Below are positions 42,403 through 52,385 of a DNA stretch of 64,000 bases, piece after piece. The stretch's first letter is position 1, and each line of letters starts with the position of its first letter. The position numbers and the translations under genes were made by a program. This DNA comes from Sphingobacterium shayense (lineage in GTDB: Bacteria > Bacteroidota > Bacteroidia > Sphingobacteriales > Sphingobacteriaceae), in contig NZ_JABMCQ010000002.1 of NCBI RefSeq assembly GCF_013179575.1, positions 25,304 through 89,303 of the forward strand. Reading direction: 5' to 3'. A model generated the notes under the pieces. That model made no database searches. It saw nothing but the letters and a program-made list of their open reading frames with translations, and was not told where the DNA came from.

Positions 42403-43407
42403 TTAACCGGTAAGATATTTTCCCCCCGGAAGTTTGCGTATAATTACACAAAAGAATAAACATAAAGCTAAAGTAGAGAGCGTTGCGACTGGAATTTTCC
42501 AAATTACAGGCAGCGTGACGAGTGGGTGGATAGCATTCAAAATAATGATATGGACAAGGTAGATTCCAAAGCTGTGGCTGTCGATTTCTAGTAGCCATCT
42601 TGGCAACGGTTTTTGGATGATCGCCTTGAACAGAAGAAAGACAGCGGCCGCGAGGATTGCGTTGTTTATTCCTAGGTATCCGTAAAAGGTAGGCGTATAT
42701 TTGCTGAAGTTAATACTCAGATTTAAAGTTCCCCAAGTATTTAATGTCCCTATCGCTATCGCTAAAACTAGATAGAACCACCACGGTCCGTTAAATTCGG
42801 TTTTGGCTAAAAAGTATCCGAGAAATAAATATCCCATATATCCAGAGAAAGTAGTTAAATCGATGGTGGGTAAATATTTATTAAACTCTTTATTCATTAC
42901 GAGTAATGACGCTGCCCACAATAATATAAATAGGATAATTTCATTTTGGCTAGCTTGATGTACAATCATCCGAAGAAAAGGAATCGCAAGATAAAGTCCG
43001 ACAATCATATATAAAAACCAAAGATGCGCACTAGAACCGTGCATTATTTTTTGAATACTAGTATCTATTACTTGCGAAAGAGGAAGCACGCTGAAGGGCG
43101 TGTAACGATAGAAATGATAGATCAAATATATTAATGTCCATATGACAAAAGGAATAAAAATCTTAACCAACCTTCTCTTGTAAAAAACCAGTAGATTTTC
43201 TTTCTTGGCTAATAACAAAGCTCCTGAAATCATTACAAAAAGAGGAATGCTAAATCGGGAAAAACTGTTTAATACGTTCGCGTAATTCCAATTGAAGCTT
43301 GCAGATTCGAAATGGTTGAGATAACCGGTTGACGCATGAATTAGAATAACCATAAAGGTCGCTAAAACGCGTAGTGCCGAAATATAGTGTATTGGCATAG
43401 GTTGCAT
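42403..43407 (-). CDS. Acyltransferase family 3 membrane protein
   Basis: 334 residues, about 10 transmembrane helices. The N-terminus HYISALRVLATFMVILIHAS contains the conserved Arg and the His of the acyl-transfer motif, followed by RFSIPLFVMISGALLL. Such enzymes O-acetylate or succinylate envelope polysaccharides (WecH/OafA type). No sugar gene cluster is near. Start may be ATG 43407 or the fourth codon's ATG at 43398. Confidence 0.92.
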   Translation of the reverse strand: MQPMPIHYISALRVLATFMVILIHASTGYLNHFESASFNWNYANVLNSFSRFSIPLFVMISGALLLAKKENLLVFYKRRLVKIFIPFVIWTLIYLIYHFYRYTPFSVLPLSQVIDTSIQKIMHGSSAHLWFLYMIVGLYLAIPFLRMIVHQASQNEIILFILLWAASLLVMNKEFNKYLPTIDLTTFSGYMGYLFLGYFLAKTEFNGPWWFYLVLAIAIGTLNTWGTLNLSINFSKYTPTFYGYLGINNAILAAAVFLLFKAIIQKPLPRWLLEIDSHSFGIYLVHIIILNAIHPLVTLPVIWKIPVATLSTLALCLFFCVIIRKLPGGKYLTG

Positions 43408-43604
43408 GTTTTAAAGGTAATGAAAAGGAAACAACTTTTGCTCCATTACATGGACCTTCTGTAACTGTGTTTTTTACTTGGGGTAGCTGTCTAGATTATT
43501 TCTTTGTGGCAAAGACATGTCAAAATACCGTTATTTTGAAGCCTACATAGAATAACATTAATGAAGGCTATGATGTAAATGGTAAAAAATATTTAAATTG
43601 CATC

Positions 43605-44393
43605 ATGGGATTTGCTACAAAAAAAACAAAACGTTGGGAGCTGCAGAAACTAACATGGACATTTATATCCATTGTTATGTTTGTACCGTTGCCGGTACAC
43701 CTATTTCCCTTTGTGATGTTATCCCAGGCAAAAAAGAGTAAGATTAAATCTTGGTATGCTTCGGGAATAGTGTTGCTACTGATAGAATTGGCTCTCTTTG
43801 GATCCTTCGTATACTACTTTGGCGCCTTCTCGACAGGGATGCTACTTACCTTAGTAGGTTCTGTTACTTCGTATGTTATAGGAAATGGTTTGCTTTTAAA
43901 TAGAGCCAAACCGTATTTGCAACGATTGGAACTTGGCGAGGTTCGCACGTTAGCGTGGATTCCGACAGCTTCTTCGCGGAATCGACTTCAAGTTCTTCCA
44001 CAGGCCACACTTGATACACCACAATTATTTATAGAACGGCTACTTCATTGGCGTAAAGAAATCAATAATCAATCTATTCATCAAAATATCGATAAAATTA
44101 TTCATCTCTTTCAGTTGCTGGAAAAAAATGACAAGCAAGAAGCGGAAAAATTTCTTGTTCGTCATTCTACAGTGGTGAATGTCCTCATGAAGTATGATGA
44201 AATAGAGAATTCAAAGCTGTACAATAATGTCACCTCCGAATCGATGCGTAAACTTGAAAATGTAATTTCCAAGGCCGCAGTTGCAATAGAGCAGGAGGTG
44301 ACTAATCAGTTTAAAATGGGGATACTTGATGTGTCTGCTGAGACTGATGTTTATATCCAAACATTAAAAAATAGAAACCTTTTAAAAGAATAA
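43605..44393 (+). CDS. XpaC-like membrane protein
   Basis: 262 residues. Basic N-terminus, then two or three hydrophobic helices (about 18-40, 50-95), then a helical cytoplasmic domain. The part FLVRHSTVVNVLMKYDEIENSK followed by helix pairs and a closing TDVYIQTLKNRNLL matches the XpaC pattern (the family named from 5-bromo-4-chloroindolyl phosphate hydrolysis). It starts two bases before TelA, the same pairing as Bacillus xpaC-yaaN. Function is not established; a role in toxic-anion or envelope-stress tolerance is proposed for the pair. Confidence 0.82.
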   Translation: MGFATKKTKRWELQKLTWTFISIVMFVPLPVHLFPFVMLSQAKKSKIKSWYASGIVLLLIELALFGSFVYYFGAFSTGMLLTLVGSVTSYVIGNGLLLNRAKPYLQRLELGEVRTLAWIPTASSRNRLQVLPQATLDTPQLFIERLLHWRKEINNQSIHQNIDKIIHLFQLLEKNDKQEAEKFLVRHSTVVNVLMKYDEIENSKLYNNVTSESMRKLENVISKAAVAIEQEVTNQFKMGILDVSAETDVYIQTLKNRNLLKE

Positions 44394-44395
44394 AT

Positions 44396-45502
44396 ATGGC
44401 TAACCTAGACTTGACAACATTTGATGATAATCAAGGTGATAAAAATAAAGCGCTTGATGTAAATTTTACTCAAGAGGAAAAGAATATTATTCAACAATAT
44501 AAAGATAAAATTAACCTAACCTCCACCACCGACGTTATTCAATTCGGCGTCGGGAGCCAGACAAAAGTTAGCAACTTTTCGAATGAAATTCTTAAGCAGG
44601 TTCGTACACGCGATATGGGAGGAGCCGAAGATATATTGCTGAATCTCCGTTCGGATATCAAATCCTTTGATGAAAATCTCAATAAAAAACCTTTGATCCC
44701 GTTTTTTGACAATATGAAGAAAAAACTTAAGCGGATGAGGACGGAATATCAATCTGTGGAAACAAACATTCATCAGATTGAGCTTAAGATGGAAGGGCAT
44801 TACAAGAACCTAGCAAAAGATGTAAATATCTTCGATAAATTGTTTACGGAGAATCAGAACTATTTCAAAGAACTTTCGCTATATATAGCCGCAGGTGAAC
44901 AAAAGTTAGAAGAAGCTCATTCAACAACTCTACCTCAGTTAAAGGCAGATGCCGAGGAATCGGGCGATCAACATAAAATTCAATCCTATAAGGATATGGA
45001 GCAACATGTCGTCCGCTTTGAACGAAAAGTTCATGACTTGAAATTAACCCGGATGGTTGTGCTCCAGACTGCTCCACAAATCCGCCTTATACAAAACAAT
45101 AGTTCAGCTTTAATGGAGAAAATACAGTCTTCATTAGTAAACACCATACCTTTATGGAAAAATCAAATGGTGTTAACCCTTGGTATTGCTCACTCCCAAC
45201 GTGCTCTTGAGGCGCAGAAAGCTGTCACTGACGCGACGAATGAACTTCTTCGACGTAATTCGGAAATGCTGAAAGAGTCGACCATCAAAGTGGCAAAAGA
45301 AACGGAACGAGGCATTGTAGATATAGAAACTATTAAAAAAGCGAACCAAGATATTGTTTCGACTATCGATTCAGTGTTGCAAATACAGCGTGAGGGGCGT
45401 GAAAAACGTAAAGTAGTTGAGCAAGAGCTACTGCAGGCTGAGACAGAATTGAAGACACACACGCTTAAGTCCGCGAGCGACGAAAATAAGCTGATTAACT
45501 AA
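44396..45502 (+). CDS. TelA/KlaA family toxic anion resistance protein
   Basis: 368 residues, almost wholly helical, no membrane segment. Typical marks are DMGGAEDILLNLRSDIKSFD, an Lys-rich helix, DKLFTENQNYFKELSLYIAAG, LQTAPQIRLIQNNSSALMEKIQSS and IPLWKNQMVLTLG. TelA was named for tellurite resistance on plasmids; chromosomal copies are linked to cell-envelope stress. Follows the XpaC-like gene by 2 bp. Confidence 0.93.
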   Translation: MANLDLTTFDDNQGDKNKALDVNFTQEEKNIIQQYKDKINLTSTTDVIQFGVGSQTKVSNFSNEILKQVRTRDMGGAEDILLNLRSDIKSFDENLNKKPLIPFFDNMKKKLKRMRTEYQSVETNIHQIELKMEGHYKNLAKDVNIFDKLFTENQNYFKELSLYIAAGEQKLEEAHSTTLPQLKADAEESGDQHKIQSYKDMEQHVVRFERKVHDLKLTRMVVLQTAPQIRLIQNNSSALMEKIQSSLVNTIPLWKNQMVLTLGIAHSQRALEAQKAVTDATNELLRRNSEMLKESTIKVAKETERGIVDIETIKKANQDIVSTIDSVLQIQREGREKRKVVEQELLQAETELKTHTLKSASDENKLIN

Positions 45503-45505
45503 ATA

Positions 45506-45539
45506 AAAACGGGCTCTCATTAATCTGAAAGCCCGTTTT
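45506..45539. terminator. Terminator between telA and the convergent lipoprotein gene
   Basis: AAAACGGGCT (45506-45515) pairs with AGCCCGTTTT (45530-45539), 14-nt loop; T-rich on both sides. Confidence 0.88.
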
Positions 45540-45571
45540 GTTAACAGGACGAAAGTCAAACAAAAATCAAT

Positions 45572-46105
45572 TTAATCTTCCCATCGCCGTTTTGGTATGC
45601 AAGAGATCGCTTGGACTTTCCGTAAAACGATTGGACGTTGATCATAGCGACTCTCCAAAACAAGGGAATCGTCATCGTGATAAGCAATCCTGTATCTGGG
45701 TAGGTACGTTCCTGTTTTATAGCAACCTGAAGCTTTGTATTTTCCGTTTGGTTTGGTGTATACCCCTTCTCCAATTAAGCTATCACCACGAATAACATAC
45801 ACGCCTTTCGCATATTCCGTCCATTGACCGTTATTGTAACAGGAATCTGGAATACGTTGGGTCTTGGCATGGACATCCATTGTTGTGTACACGGAGTCAC
45901 AAATAAATTTAAACTTGTGTAAAGAATAGTCCAGCATCTGTGCTTGATGCGGGATGCTATCTTGTACCCAAATACCTTGTAAGTACTGTGCGCCTTCAGT
46001 TTGCATCTCAGAATGTCGTACACAGGCATTGGTGAGAAAGAGCACGCCTACCAAAACAGATAGACATGTCTTTGTTAATATATTTGTCTTTGATAATACT
46101 ATCAC
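45572..46105 (-). CDS. Hypothetical lipoprotein downstream of fumC
   Basis: 177 residues. Signal and lipobox LTNAC (Cys28). The mature part is beta-rich with QGIWVQDSIPH near its start, reminiscent of a lipocalin-like barrel entry, and several tyrosines and cysteines later. Not assigned to a named family. It starts 4 bp after the fumC stop, so it is the second gene of that operon. Confidence 0.8.
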   Translation of the reverse strand: MIVLSKTNILTKTCLSVLVGVLFLTNACVRHSEMQTEGAQYLQGIWVQDSIPHQAQMLDYSLHKFKFICDSVYTTMDVHAKTQRIPDSCYNNGQWTEYAKGVYVIRGDSLIGEGVYTKPNGKYKASGCYKTGTYLPRYRIAYHDDDSLVLESRYDQRPIVLRKVQAISCIPKRRWED

Positions 46106-46109
46106 TTGA

Positions 46110-47507
46110 CTATTTTAAGCTGCCGACCATCTCTTCTGGTTTCACCCACTCATCGAATTCTTCAGCGGTAACATAACCTAACTCAATAGCTGTTTCTTTT
46201 AAAGTTGAGTTGTTTTTATGTGCTGTTTGCGCAATTTCAGCGGCTTTATAATAACCGATTTTTGTGTTTAATGCGGTAACTAACATCAATGAATTGTCAA
46301 CTAGTTCTTTAATTCGTTTGTGATTTGGTTCAATCCCTTCTGCACAATGATCATTGAAAGAGATACAGGCATCACCAATAAGACGGGCAGATTGTAAAAA
46401 ATTTGCCGCCATCATTGGTTTGAAAACGTTCAGCTCATAATGACCCTGTGTACCGCCAATAGTGATTGCGACATCGTTACCCATAACCTGAGCTGCAACC
46501 ATGGTTAAAGCCTCACACTGCGTAGGGTTAACCTTTCCAGGCATGATTGATGATCCTGGTTCATTTTCAGGGATAATTATCTCTCCAATCCCAGAGCGCG
46601 GACCAGATGCGAGCATACGGATGTCGTTTGCAATTTTATTTAAAGAAACAGCAAGTTGTTTTAAAGCACCATGCGATTCAACGATAGCATCATGAGCAGC
46701 TAACGCTTCGAACTTATTTTCAGCAGTAATAAACGGAAGCCCTGTAAATGCAGCAATGTGTTTCGCGACAGTCACATCATATCCGCTAGGCGTATTTAAA
46801 CCGGTTCCAACAGCTGTTCCTCCTAAAGCAAGTTCTGAAAGGTGAGCTAGTGTGTTTCTTACCGCTTTTAAGCCGTAATTCAGTTGAGCGACGTAACCGG
46901 ATAATTCTTGACCTAAAGTAAGCGGTGTTGCATCCATGAGATGGGTACGACCAATTTTTACAACATTCATAAATTCTTTCGATTTACGTTGTAAAGTGTC
47001 GCGTAGTTTCTCGACACCAGGGAGTGTTACTTCCACGACCGACTTATAAGCCGCAATGTGCATTCCTGTAGGGAAGGTGTCGTTTGAAGACTGGGACTTA
47101 TTAACATCGTCATTTGCTTTCAATACCGGTTCGCCTTCGCCAATTTTGTTGCCAGCTAAGACTTGAGCGCGGTTTGCAATCACTTCGTTAACATTCATGT
47201 TTGACTGTGTCCCTGAACCTGTTTGCCAGATTACGAGGGGGAACTGATCGTCTAGTTTGCCAGCTAGAATCTCATCACAGACCGCAGCAATAGCATCACG
47301 TTTTTCTACCGGTAGCACACCTAATTCATGATTTGCATAAGCAGCAGCTTTTTTCAAATAAGCGAAACCTTCAATAATTTCTTTTGGCATTGATGCGCCA
47401 GGACCAATTTTAAAGTTGTTGCGCGAACGCTCGGTTTGTGCTCCCCAGTATTTATCAGCAGGAACTTGAACCTCGCCCATCGTGTCTTTTTCTATTCTGA
47501 ATGACAT
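46110..47507 (-). CDS. fumC: Class II fumarate hydratase
   Basis: Interconverts fumarate and malate in the TCA cycle; iron-independent. 465 residues. The signature [30 protein letters not shown] near residue 95-110, and [16 protein letters not shown] are all present. Has a -7 box 24 nt upstream and carries a lipoprotein gene behind it. Confidence 0.98.
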   Translation of the reverse strand: MSFRIEKDTMGEVQVPADKYWGAQTERSRNNFKIGPGASMPKEIIEGFAYLKKAAAYANHELGVLPVEKRDAIAAVCDEILAGKLDDQFPLVIWQTGSGTQSNMNVNEVIANRAQVLAGNKIGEGEPVLKANDDVNKSQSSNDTFPTGMHIAAYKSVVEVTLPGVEKLRDTLQRKSKEFMNVVKIGRTHLMDATPLTLGQELSGYVAQLNYGLKAVRNTLAHLSELALGGTAVGTGLNTPSGYDVTVAKHIAAFTGLPFITAENKFEALAAHDAIVESHGALKQLAVSLNKIANDIRMLASGPRSGIGEIIIPENEPGSSIMPGKVNPTQCEALTMVAAQVMGNDVAITIGGTQGHYELNVFKPMMAANFLQSARLIGDACISFNDHCAEGIEPNHKRIKELVDNSLMLVTALNTKIGYYKAAEIAQTAHKNNSTLKETAIELGYVTAEEFDEWVKPEEMVGSLK

Positions 47508-47531
47508 AATTTAACGTATTTATTCGAATTA

Positions 47532-47539
47532 CAAAGGTA
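47532..47539 (-). promoter_or_regulatory. Candidate -7 box of fumC
   Basis: Minus-strand TACCTTTG, exact TAnnTTTG, 24 nt before the ATG at 47507. No -33 TTTG. Confidence 0.48.
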
Positions 47540-47620
47540 ATGAAAATATAACAGATAGGTAGCTAAAATCACGTTATCTACAATGAAACGAGCGACTTTT
47601 CCGCTTTGTGTTTCCTAAGT

Positions 47621-48193
47621 TTACCCGCTACCCAATCGGTTGTTAACATGCTTTTCAATATGATGGTAAAGTTGTTTTGGCTTTAGTGTACGCCATGGAA
47701 ATTCATTGAGCTGTCCTCCGAAATGTATATAATAATCGATTCCTAGCGATTTAAATTCTTCGATGACATGCTCTCGGAAATTCAGCCCAACGATCCAGCC
47801 CTCACTCGTGTCTTCAAACCATTCTTCATAATAAGAGTCGTCAGAGCCATGAAAATTCAAAACATTTTCCCCGATTAAAAGAAATTTATCTATTCCTTCA
47901 ATGGTCATCACGTCTATCAGCTCTCTTTTAAACACCATGATATCGTTATTGATAGCATCATTCCATTCGCCGATAAGCTCAATAACCGTAAATCTTCTAT
48001 CGTAATCGACAAATAGCACTTTTAAATAGAGCGTTGGCGAACCGAATTCATCCCACTGCGGATGCAGAAGGAAATTATAGATCTGTTTATCGAATTCAAA
48101 TTCATTATATATCGTCCCATAAAAAGGGGATCGTTCGTCGTCCGCAGCGATATAATCGTCGCGCCAATTGTAATAAGGTTCAATCTCGTGCAC
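47621..48193 (-). CDS. Conserved hypothetical protein, 190 aa (GTG start)
   Basis: A soluble, very aromatic and acidic protein with no signal. Blocks such as YYNWRDDYIAADDERSPFYG at the start, LIGEWNDAINNDIM in the middle and ENVLNFHGSDDSYYEEW recur in Bacteroidota proteins without a name. Begins with GTG at 48193; no ATG precedes the conserved part. Divergent from the S41 protease. Function unknown. Confidence 0.82.
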   Translation of the reverse strand: MHEIEPYYNWRDDYIAADDERSPFYGTIYNEFEFDKQIYNFLLHPQWDEFGSPTLYLKVLFVDYDRRFTVIELIGEWNDAINNDIMVFKRELIDVMTIEGIDKFLLIGENVLNFHGSDDSYYEEWFEDTSEGWIVGLNFREHVIEEFKSLGIDYYIHFGGQLNEFPWRTLKPKQLYHHIEKHVNNRLGSG

Positions 48194-48330
48194 GTTTATC
48201 TATTTATAACTCAAATATTACCAAAATTTTATACACTTTGATGTCTTTGATTATTTTTTGTACAAATACATTGTTAACTTAACAGTTATTAATTGGTGAA
48301 AACATCTTAATTTTACACCAGCTATTATAA

Positions 48331-49950
48331 ATGCAAAAAGGTACTAAACGAAATATTTTTGTCGCTGCGACATATGCGGCAGTGCTATTACTTGGAATAT
48401 TGCTGGGACAAAACTATGTGGATGAGCAGGGAAGTAAGCCAGGGAATAGCCTGGTGCCAATTGGTTTGTCAAATAACAGTTGGAAAATTCAACAGATGAT
48501 AGATCTAATAGCAGATACATACGTGGACAGTGTAAATATAGACTCTGTACAAAATGGAGCTATAAATCATATTATCTCGCATTTAGATCCTTATTCCAGT
48601 TATCTAGTACCCAATGAAGCCCAACGTCAAACGGAAATACTTGAGGGGACTTTTGAGGGAATAGGTATGGAATATTTTAATTTAAACGACTCGTTGGTTA
48701 TTGTGTCTCTGATAAATGGAGGACCAGCAGATAAAGCTGGCTTTCGAGTAGGTGATAAGCTTCTGAAAATAGCAGATACCGCAGTTGCCGGTGTAAATGT
48801 GTCGCGCGAACGAGTTGAAAAATTGATTAGAGGTCGAAGAGGGACATCTTTGGACATTCATATTGCTAGAGATGGGCAGGAGTTAAATAGACCAATTCGC
48901 GTCATTCGTGATCAAGTTACCGTAAGTTCGATAGACGTAGCCTACATTATTCGACCTGGTGTTGGTTACTTAAAGATCAGGCGGTTTGGGATTAATACTG
49001 CGGAAGAATTCAAACGGGCAATAATTGAATTAAAAAAGCAGGGTGCCTCGAAGCTGGTGTTAGATTTGCGAGATAATGGTGGCGGGTACTTCCACATCGC
49101 GATTAAGATCGCAGGTGAATTTTTTAACGATAGTCGATTAATTGTTTATACTGAGGGAGCACATGAAGAACGTCACGAATACTACGGAGACGAATCTGGA
49201 GAATTCACAGACGGTACGGTCGTTATATTAATTAATGAGAATACTGCATCGGCCAGCGAAATTGTTGCTGGAGCGATACAGGATTGGGATCGCGGCGTAA
49301 TTATAGGCCGACGTTCATATGGAAAGGGAATTGTACAAGAGCAGTATGACTTTTCTGATGGCTCATCTGTGAATCTTAGTATTGCCCGCTATTTTACACC
49401 TTTAGGGAGGAGCATTCAAAAGAAATATTCCCCCAACTGGTCAAATATGCATGATTACTCAAGTATGTATAATGGATTGTGGGCACTGGACACTCTTTAT
49501 GAACATGGTAAAACTTTTAAGACACGCGCCGGTAAAATGGTTTATAGTGGTGGCGGAATATTACCCGATATTCATGTTGCTCAAGATTCAAATGAACTCA
49601 GTTTGTTCTATCAGGATTTAATACAATATAGTTTTATTGAGCAATTTGTCTATTCGCGGTTTACGCAGAAATTGCCAGCATATTCTATTGAAAATTTTTT
49701 ACAAGGATATCATCTTCCTGATAACGAATTTCGCGCATTCGTGGACTTTGTGCGCGCAGAGGGGTTTATATTAAATAATCAAAAGAGTAGGCAATTGCGG
49801 GAATTAATCGAGTCGGATATTGAGGCCCTAGTAGGGCGATATTATTTTGGTAGAGAAGCATATTTTAAAGTGAAGAATCGCGACGATAAGTTTGTGAAAG
49901 AGTCGTTGGAATATATTAAAAAGGTGGACAGTCAATTGATTAGCCCCTAG
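48331..49950 (+). CDS. S41-family C-terminal processing protease
   Basis: Periplasmic/membrane-anchored protease like Prc/CtpA. An N-terminal helix (about 8-25) is followed by a helical segment, a PDZ domain (MEYFNLNDSLVIVSLINGG...GFRVGDKLLKIAD) and the S41 core with Ser307 (NTASASEI) and Lys332 (YGKGIVQ), a spacing of 25 as in Prc. LVLDLRDNGGG lies between. A C-terminal helical extension of about 130 residues. 539 residues in total. Confidence 0.95.
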   Translation: MQKGTKRNIFVAATYAAVLLLGILLGQNYVDEQGSKPGNSLVPIGLSNNSWKIQQMIDLIADTYVDSVNIDSVQNGAINHIISHLDPYSSYLVPNEAQRQTEILEGTFEGIGMEYFNLNDSLVIVSLINGGPADKAGFRVGDKLLKIADTAVAGVNVSRERVEKLIRGRRGTSLDIHIARDGQELNRPIRVIRDQVTVSSIDVAYIIRPGVGYLKIRRFGINTAEEFKRAIIELKKQGASKLVLDLRDNGGGYFHIAIKIAGEFFNDSRLIVYTEGAHEERHEYYGDESGEFTDGTVVILINENTASASEIVAGAIQDWDRGVIIGRRSYGKGIVQEQYDFSDGSSVNLSIARYFTPLGRSIQKKYSPNWSNMHDYSSMYNGLWALDTLYEHGKTFKTRAGKMVYSGGGILPDIHVAQDSNELSLFYQDLIQYSFIEQFVYSRFTQKLPAYSIENFLQGYHLPDNEFRAFVDFVRAEGFILNNQKSRQLRELIESDIEALVGRYYFGREAYFKVKNRDDKFVKESLEYIKKVDSQLISP

Positions 49951-50231
49951 CAGTAACTATAACCCCAGAAGCACGTTGTAAAAGAAAGAATTAGTCAGTT
50001 ATTGGAAACAGGTTGACTTATTTACAGGTTGAGGCAGGGGCTAGGTTAGCGATTAAGTGCTTACTATCTGCACTTCGCCAATAGTTATTTAATTAATCTT
50101 CTGAATTAAGAAAGAGAGAAACTTGCATATTTGTCAATAGCTCTGATCGGAAATCTCTAAAAATCAATCAAAACAGGTTTGTAACTAACAAAGAATATCC
50201 TTGAGATTAAAAGTATAGATTCTAAAAGGGT

Positions 50232-51365
50232 TTAGTCCGTCGAAGTATCCCAATTTGTTAGATGTATATCTGACCAAACAGGATAATGATCCGATAATTT
50301 TTCTTTTATTATTTTATATTTCTCAACATTAAACTTTTTGCTGCAGAAGATATAGTCAATTTGGAGTATCGGTAACATCTCATAATGAGTCACACCCCAA
50401 CCGCGTCCTTTTTCGTCGAAGGTGTTTTTAAGATTTTTACCAATTAGGTTGACACTATACGACATCGGAGTATCGTTGAAATCACCCATTACGATAACAG
50501 GATGTCGTGTCGTATCGATATGCTCACGGAGAGCTAACGCCTGTTTACCTCGGCGTTCAAATGCAAGTTTTAATTTTCGTCCTAATTTCTTTGTGGTTTG
50601 CTCGTCGCCTGGGACAGTCGATGGATTTTGAATGAATGCTTTGTCTTCAGACTGAAGTCCGAAAGAACGAAGGTGTACGTTGTAGACACGTACAGTATCT
50701 CGACCCTTAACGATATCGGCAAATATAATACGGTTGATTCCAAACTCGTTTTTGGTAATTACACCGGAATAGACAATAGGGTATTTAGAGAAGATAATCT
50801 GTCCATAACCCTCGTGTTCACTCTGCATAGCGGGTTCAAATATGAATTCTTTGAAATTACCTTGTTCTAATATTTGATCCGTAAACTGTTTTGTACCCTT
50901 AATTTTGCTGAAATATTCCTGTATGGTAAGTAAGTCTGGTTGCACTTCTTCTATAAGTTTAGCAACTTGAGTTTTGATATCGTTTGTCGTTTTGCCCTTT
51001 ACTTTACTAAACAAGTGAGCGTTGAAGGTCATTACTCGTAGGGCTCCGTCGGTTTTTGTTATTTCGTCACTTTTAGCACGTATACCCAGATGCTGGCTCA
51101 GCAAATTCCATCCTAACAAGATAGGAATAATCGTAAATAGTGCGACTTTAGGGCGTCGCAGCAGCCAGTATAAAACGAAAGTTACATTTATGATTAGGAT
51201 AGGAAGATAACCTAGGCCGAGAAAAGCTAATGGCCAAAAAGTCTGCGGATTGATAATAGTTGCCGCATAACTCATAAGTAACAACAAGACGGCAACTATA
51301 TTGACAAGGAATATCGTTTTGCTGAATAAGCCAAGATCTTTTTTTAGAAGATTTTTTTTTAGCAT
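50232..51365 (-). CDS. Membrane-anchored endonuclease/exonuclease/phosphatase-family protein
   Basis: 377 residues. Three N-terminal helices (about 18-95) anchor an extracytoplasmic EEP domain with RVMTFNAHLFSK, LTIQEYFSK, NVHLRSFG, VIMGDFNDTPMSY, IDYIF and SDHYPVW. The ATG at 51365 is used: the longer frame from 51440 would overlap the rhomboid gene. It follows that gene by 4 bp and ends the mutL-rhomboid-rhomboid-EEP run. Substrate not known. Confidence 0.9.
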   Translation of the reverse strand: MLKKNLLKKDLGLFSKTIFLVNIVAVLLLLMSYAATIINPQTFWPLAFLGLGYLPILIINVTFVLYWLLRRPKVALFTIIPILLGWNLLSQHLGIRAKSDEITKTDGALRVMTFNAHLFSKVKGKTTNDIKTQVAKLIEEVQPDLLTIQEYFSKIKGTKQFTDQILEQGNFKEFIFEPAMQSEHEGYGQIIFSKYPIVYSGVITKNEFGINRIIFADIVKGRDTVRVYNVHLRSFGLQSEDKAFIQNPSTVPGDEQTTKKLGRKLKLAFERRGKQALALREHIDTTRHPVIVMGDFNDTPMSYSVNLIGKNLKNTFDEKGRGWGVTHYEMLPILQIDYIFCSKKFNVEKYKIIKEKLSDHYPVWSDIHLTNWDTSTD

Positions 51366-51369
51366 GCCG

Positions 51370-52245
51370 TTATTTTTCGCTCTTACTCGCCTTGAATAAA
51401 ACTTCTTTTTCCTGTGAAGATAAGCTTTCATAACCTCCAACTGAAATTTTATCTAATATTTCATCAATTTCGGATTGGTTTGGAAGGTCTGAATCATTTC
51501 TATAAACATGGGGGGAATGGTTGGCCGGCCTCTTATGTACAACTTTGAGTTTTGATCTTTTGAATAATTTTAGGATGTTACTGAAGTCTCTCCCTTGCTT
51601 CAGATTTATCATATAAATCACTCCCCATACAGCTGATAATAGAAAAGCGAGTGCAGAGGGTCTGTCGCCAATGGCCATGAAGATGAGCTCAATACAGATG
51701 TAAACGATCGCAATGACTTTGATTGATACATTGCCGAATAAAAACAATCGTACTTCGGACTGTGGAACAAGAGTCGCTGTGGCTGCAACTACGGCGCCTA
51801 ACGCAAATGATCCCGTATTGATAAAACTTGATTGAAAGCCGTTTAATACAGGTATGAAACCGAAAGTAAGATAAGCAATACCGCCTATAATTAAACTACT
51901 GCAGTATACATAAAGGAATTGCTTCTTGTTAAGGAAAACCATAAATGTATTACCCATCCAAAACAGCCATAAGCAATCAAAAAGTAGTGAGAACAGACCT
52001 GTGTATAAGAAGGGAAATGTAAATAGCGACCATGGTTGACGCAAGAAATCATTAAATGAAAGAGGTAGACTTAAAAGACGAACCGTATAGTCATACAGCG
52101 ACAAGTTTATGATACCAACATCTTGAAGGAGGTCAAAAACGTGGATAAGCACAAATATGAAAACCTGCGCGGTAATGATAAAAGGTATCGGTGAGTCGCT
52201 TTTATAAGTGTCTCGCCAAAAAGTCTTTAAAACGCTCTCTTTCAT
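51370..52245 (-). CDS. Degenerate rhomboid-family membrane protein (probable pseudoprotease)
   Basis: 291 residues, six hydrophobic helices plus a cytoplasmic tail. Fold and position match the second rhomboid of Bacteroidota pairs, and the C-terminus SEIDEILDKISVGGYESLSSQE matches the DUF6576 tail. The active-site GxSG is TGSF (Ser146), the TM6 His region reads RPSALAFLLSAVWG with no His, and the HxxxN of TM2 is replaced by LFSLLFD. It is therefore probably inactive as a protease and could act by binding substrates. Confidence 0.85.
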   Translation of the reverse strand: MKESVLKTFWRDTYKSDSPIPFIITAQVFIFVLIHVFDLLQDVGIINLSLYDYTVRLLSLPLSFNDFLRQPWSLFTFPFLYTGLFSLLFDCLWLFWMGNTFMVFLNKKQFLYVYCSSLIIGGIAYLTFGFIPVLNGFQSSFINTGSFALGAVVAATATLVPQSEVRLFLFGNVSIKVIAIVYICIELIFMAIGDRPSALAFLLSAVWGVIYMINLKQGRDFSNILKLFKRSKLKVVHKRPANHSPHVYRNDSDLPNQSEIDEILDKISVGGYESLSSQEKEVLFKASKSEK

Positions 52246-52385
52246 CGATTATTTTATTTTTCTCTATTTTCCAGATCATCAATTATACGACATATTTTGC
52301 TTTTCTCTGTGGTATAGGAATTAAAAACCTTATACCATTCTAACATGTGAAATGCACTTAATGTTCTTTTTAGTAGTAAGTTCCG

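Noticed and set aside
51366..51440. Extended start of the membrane EEP gene
   Set aside because: It overlaps the end of the degenerate rhomboid gene; ATG 51365 is 4 bp after that stop.
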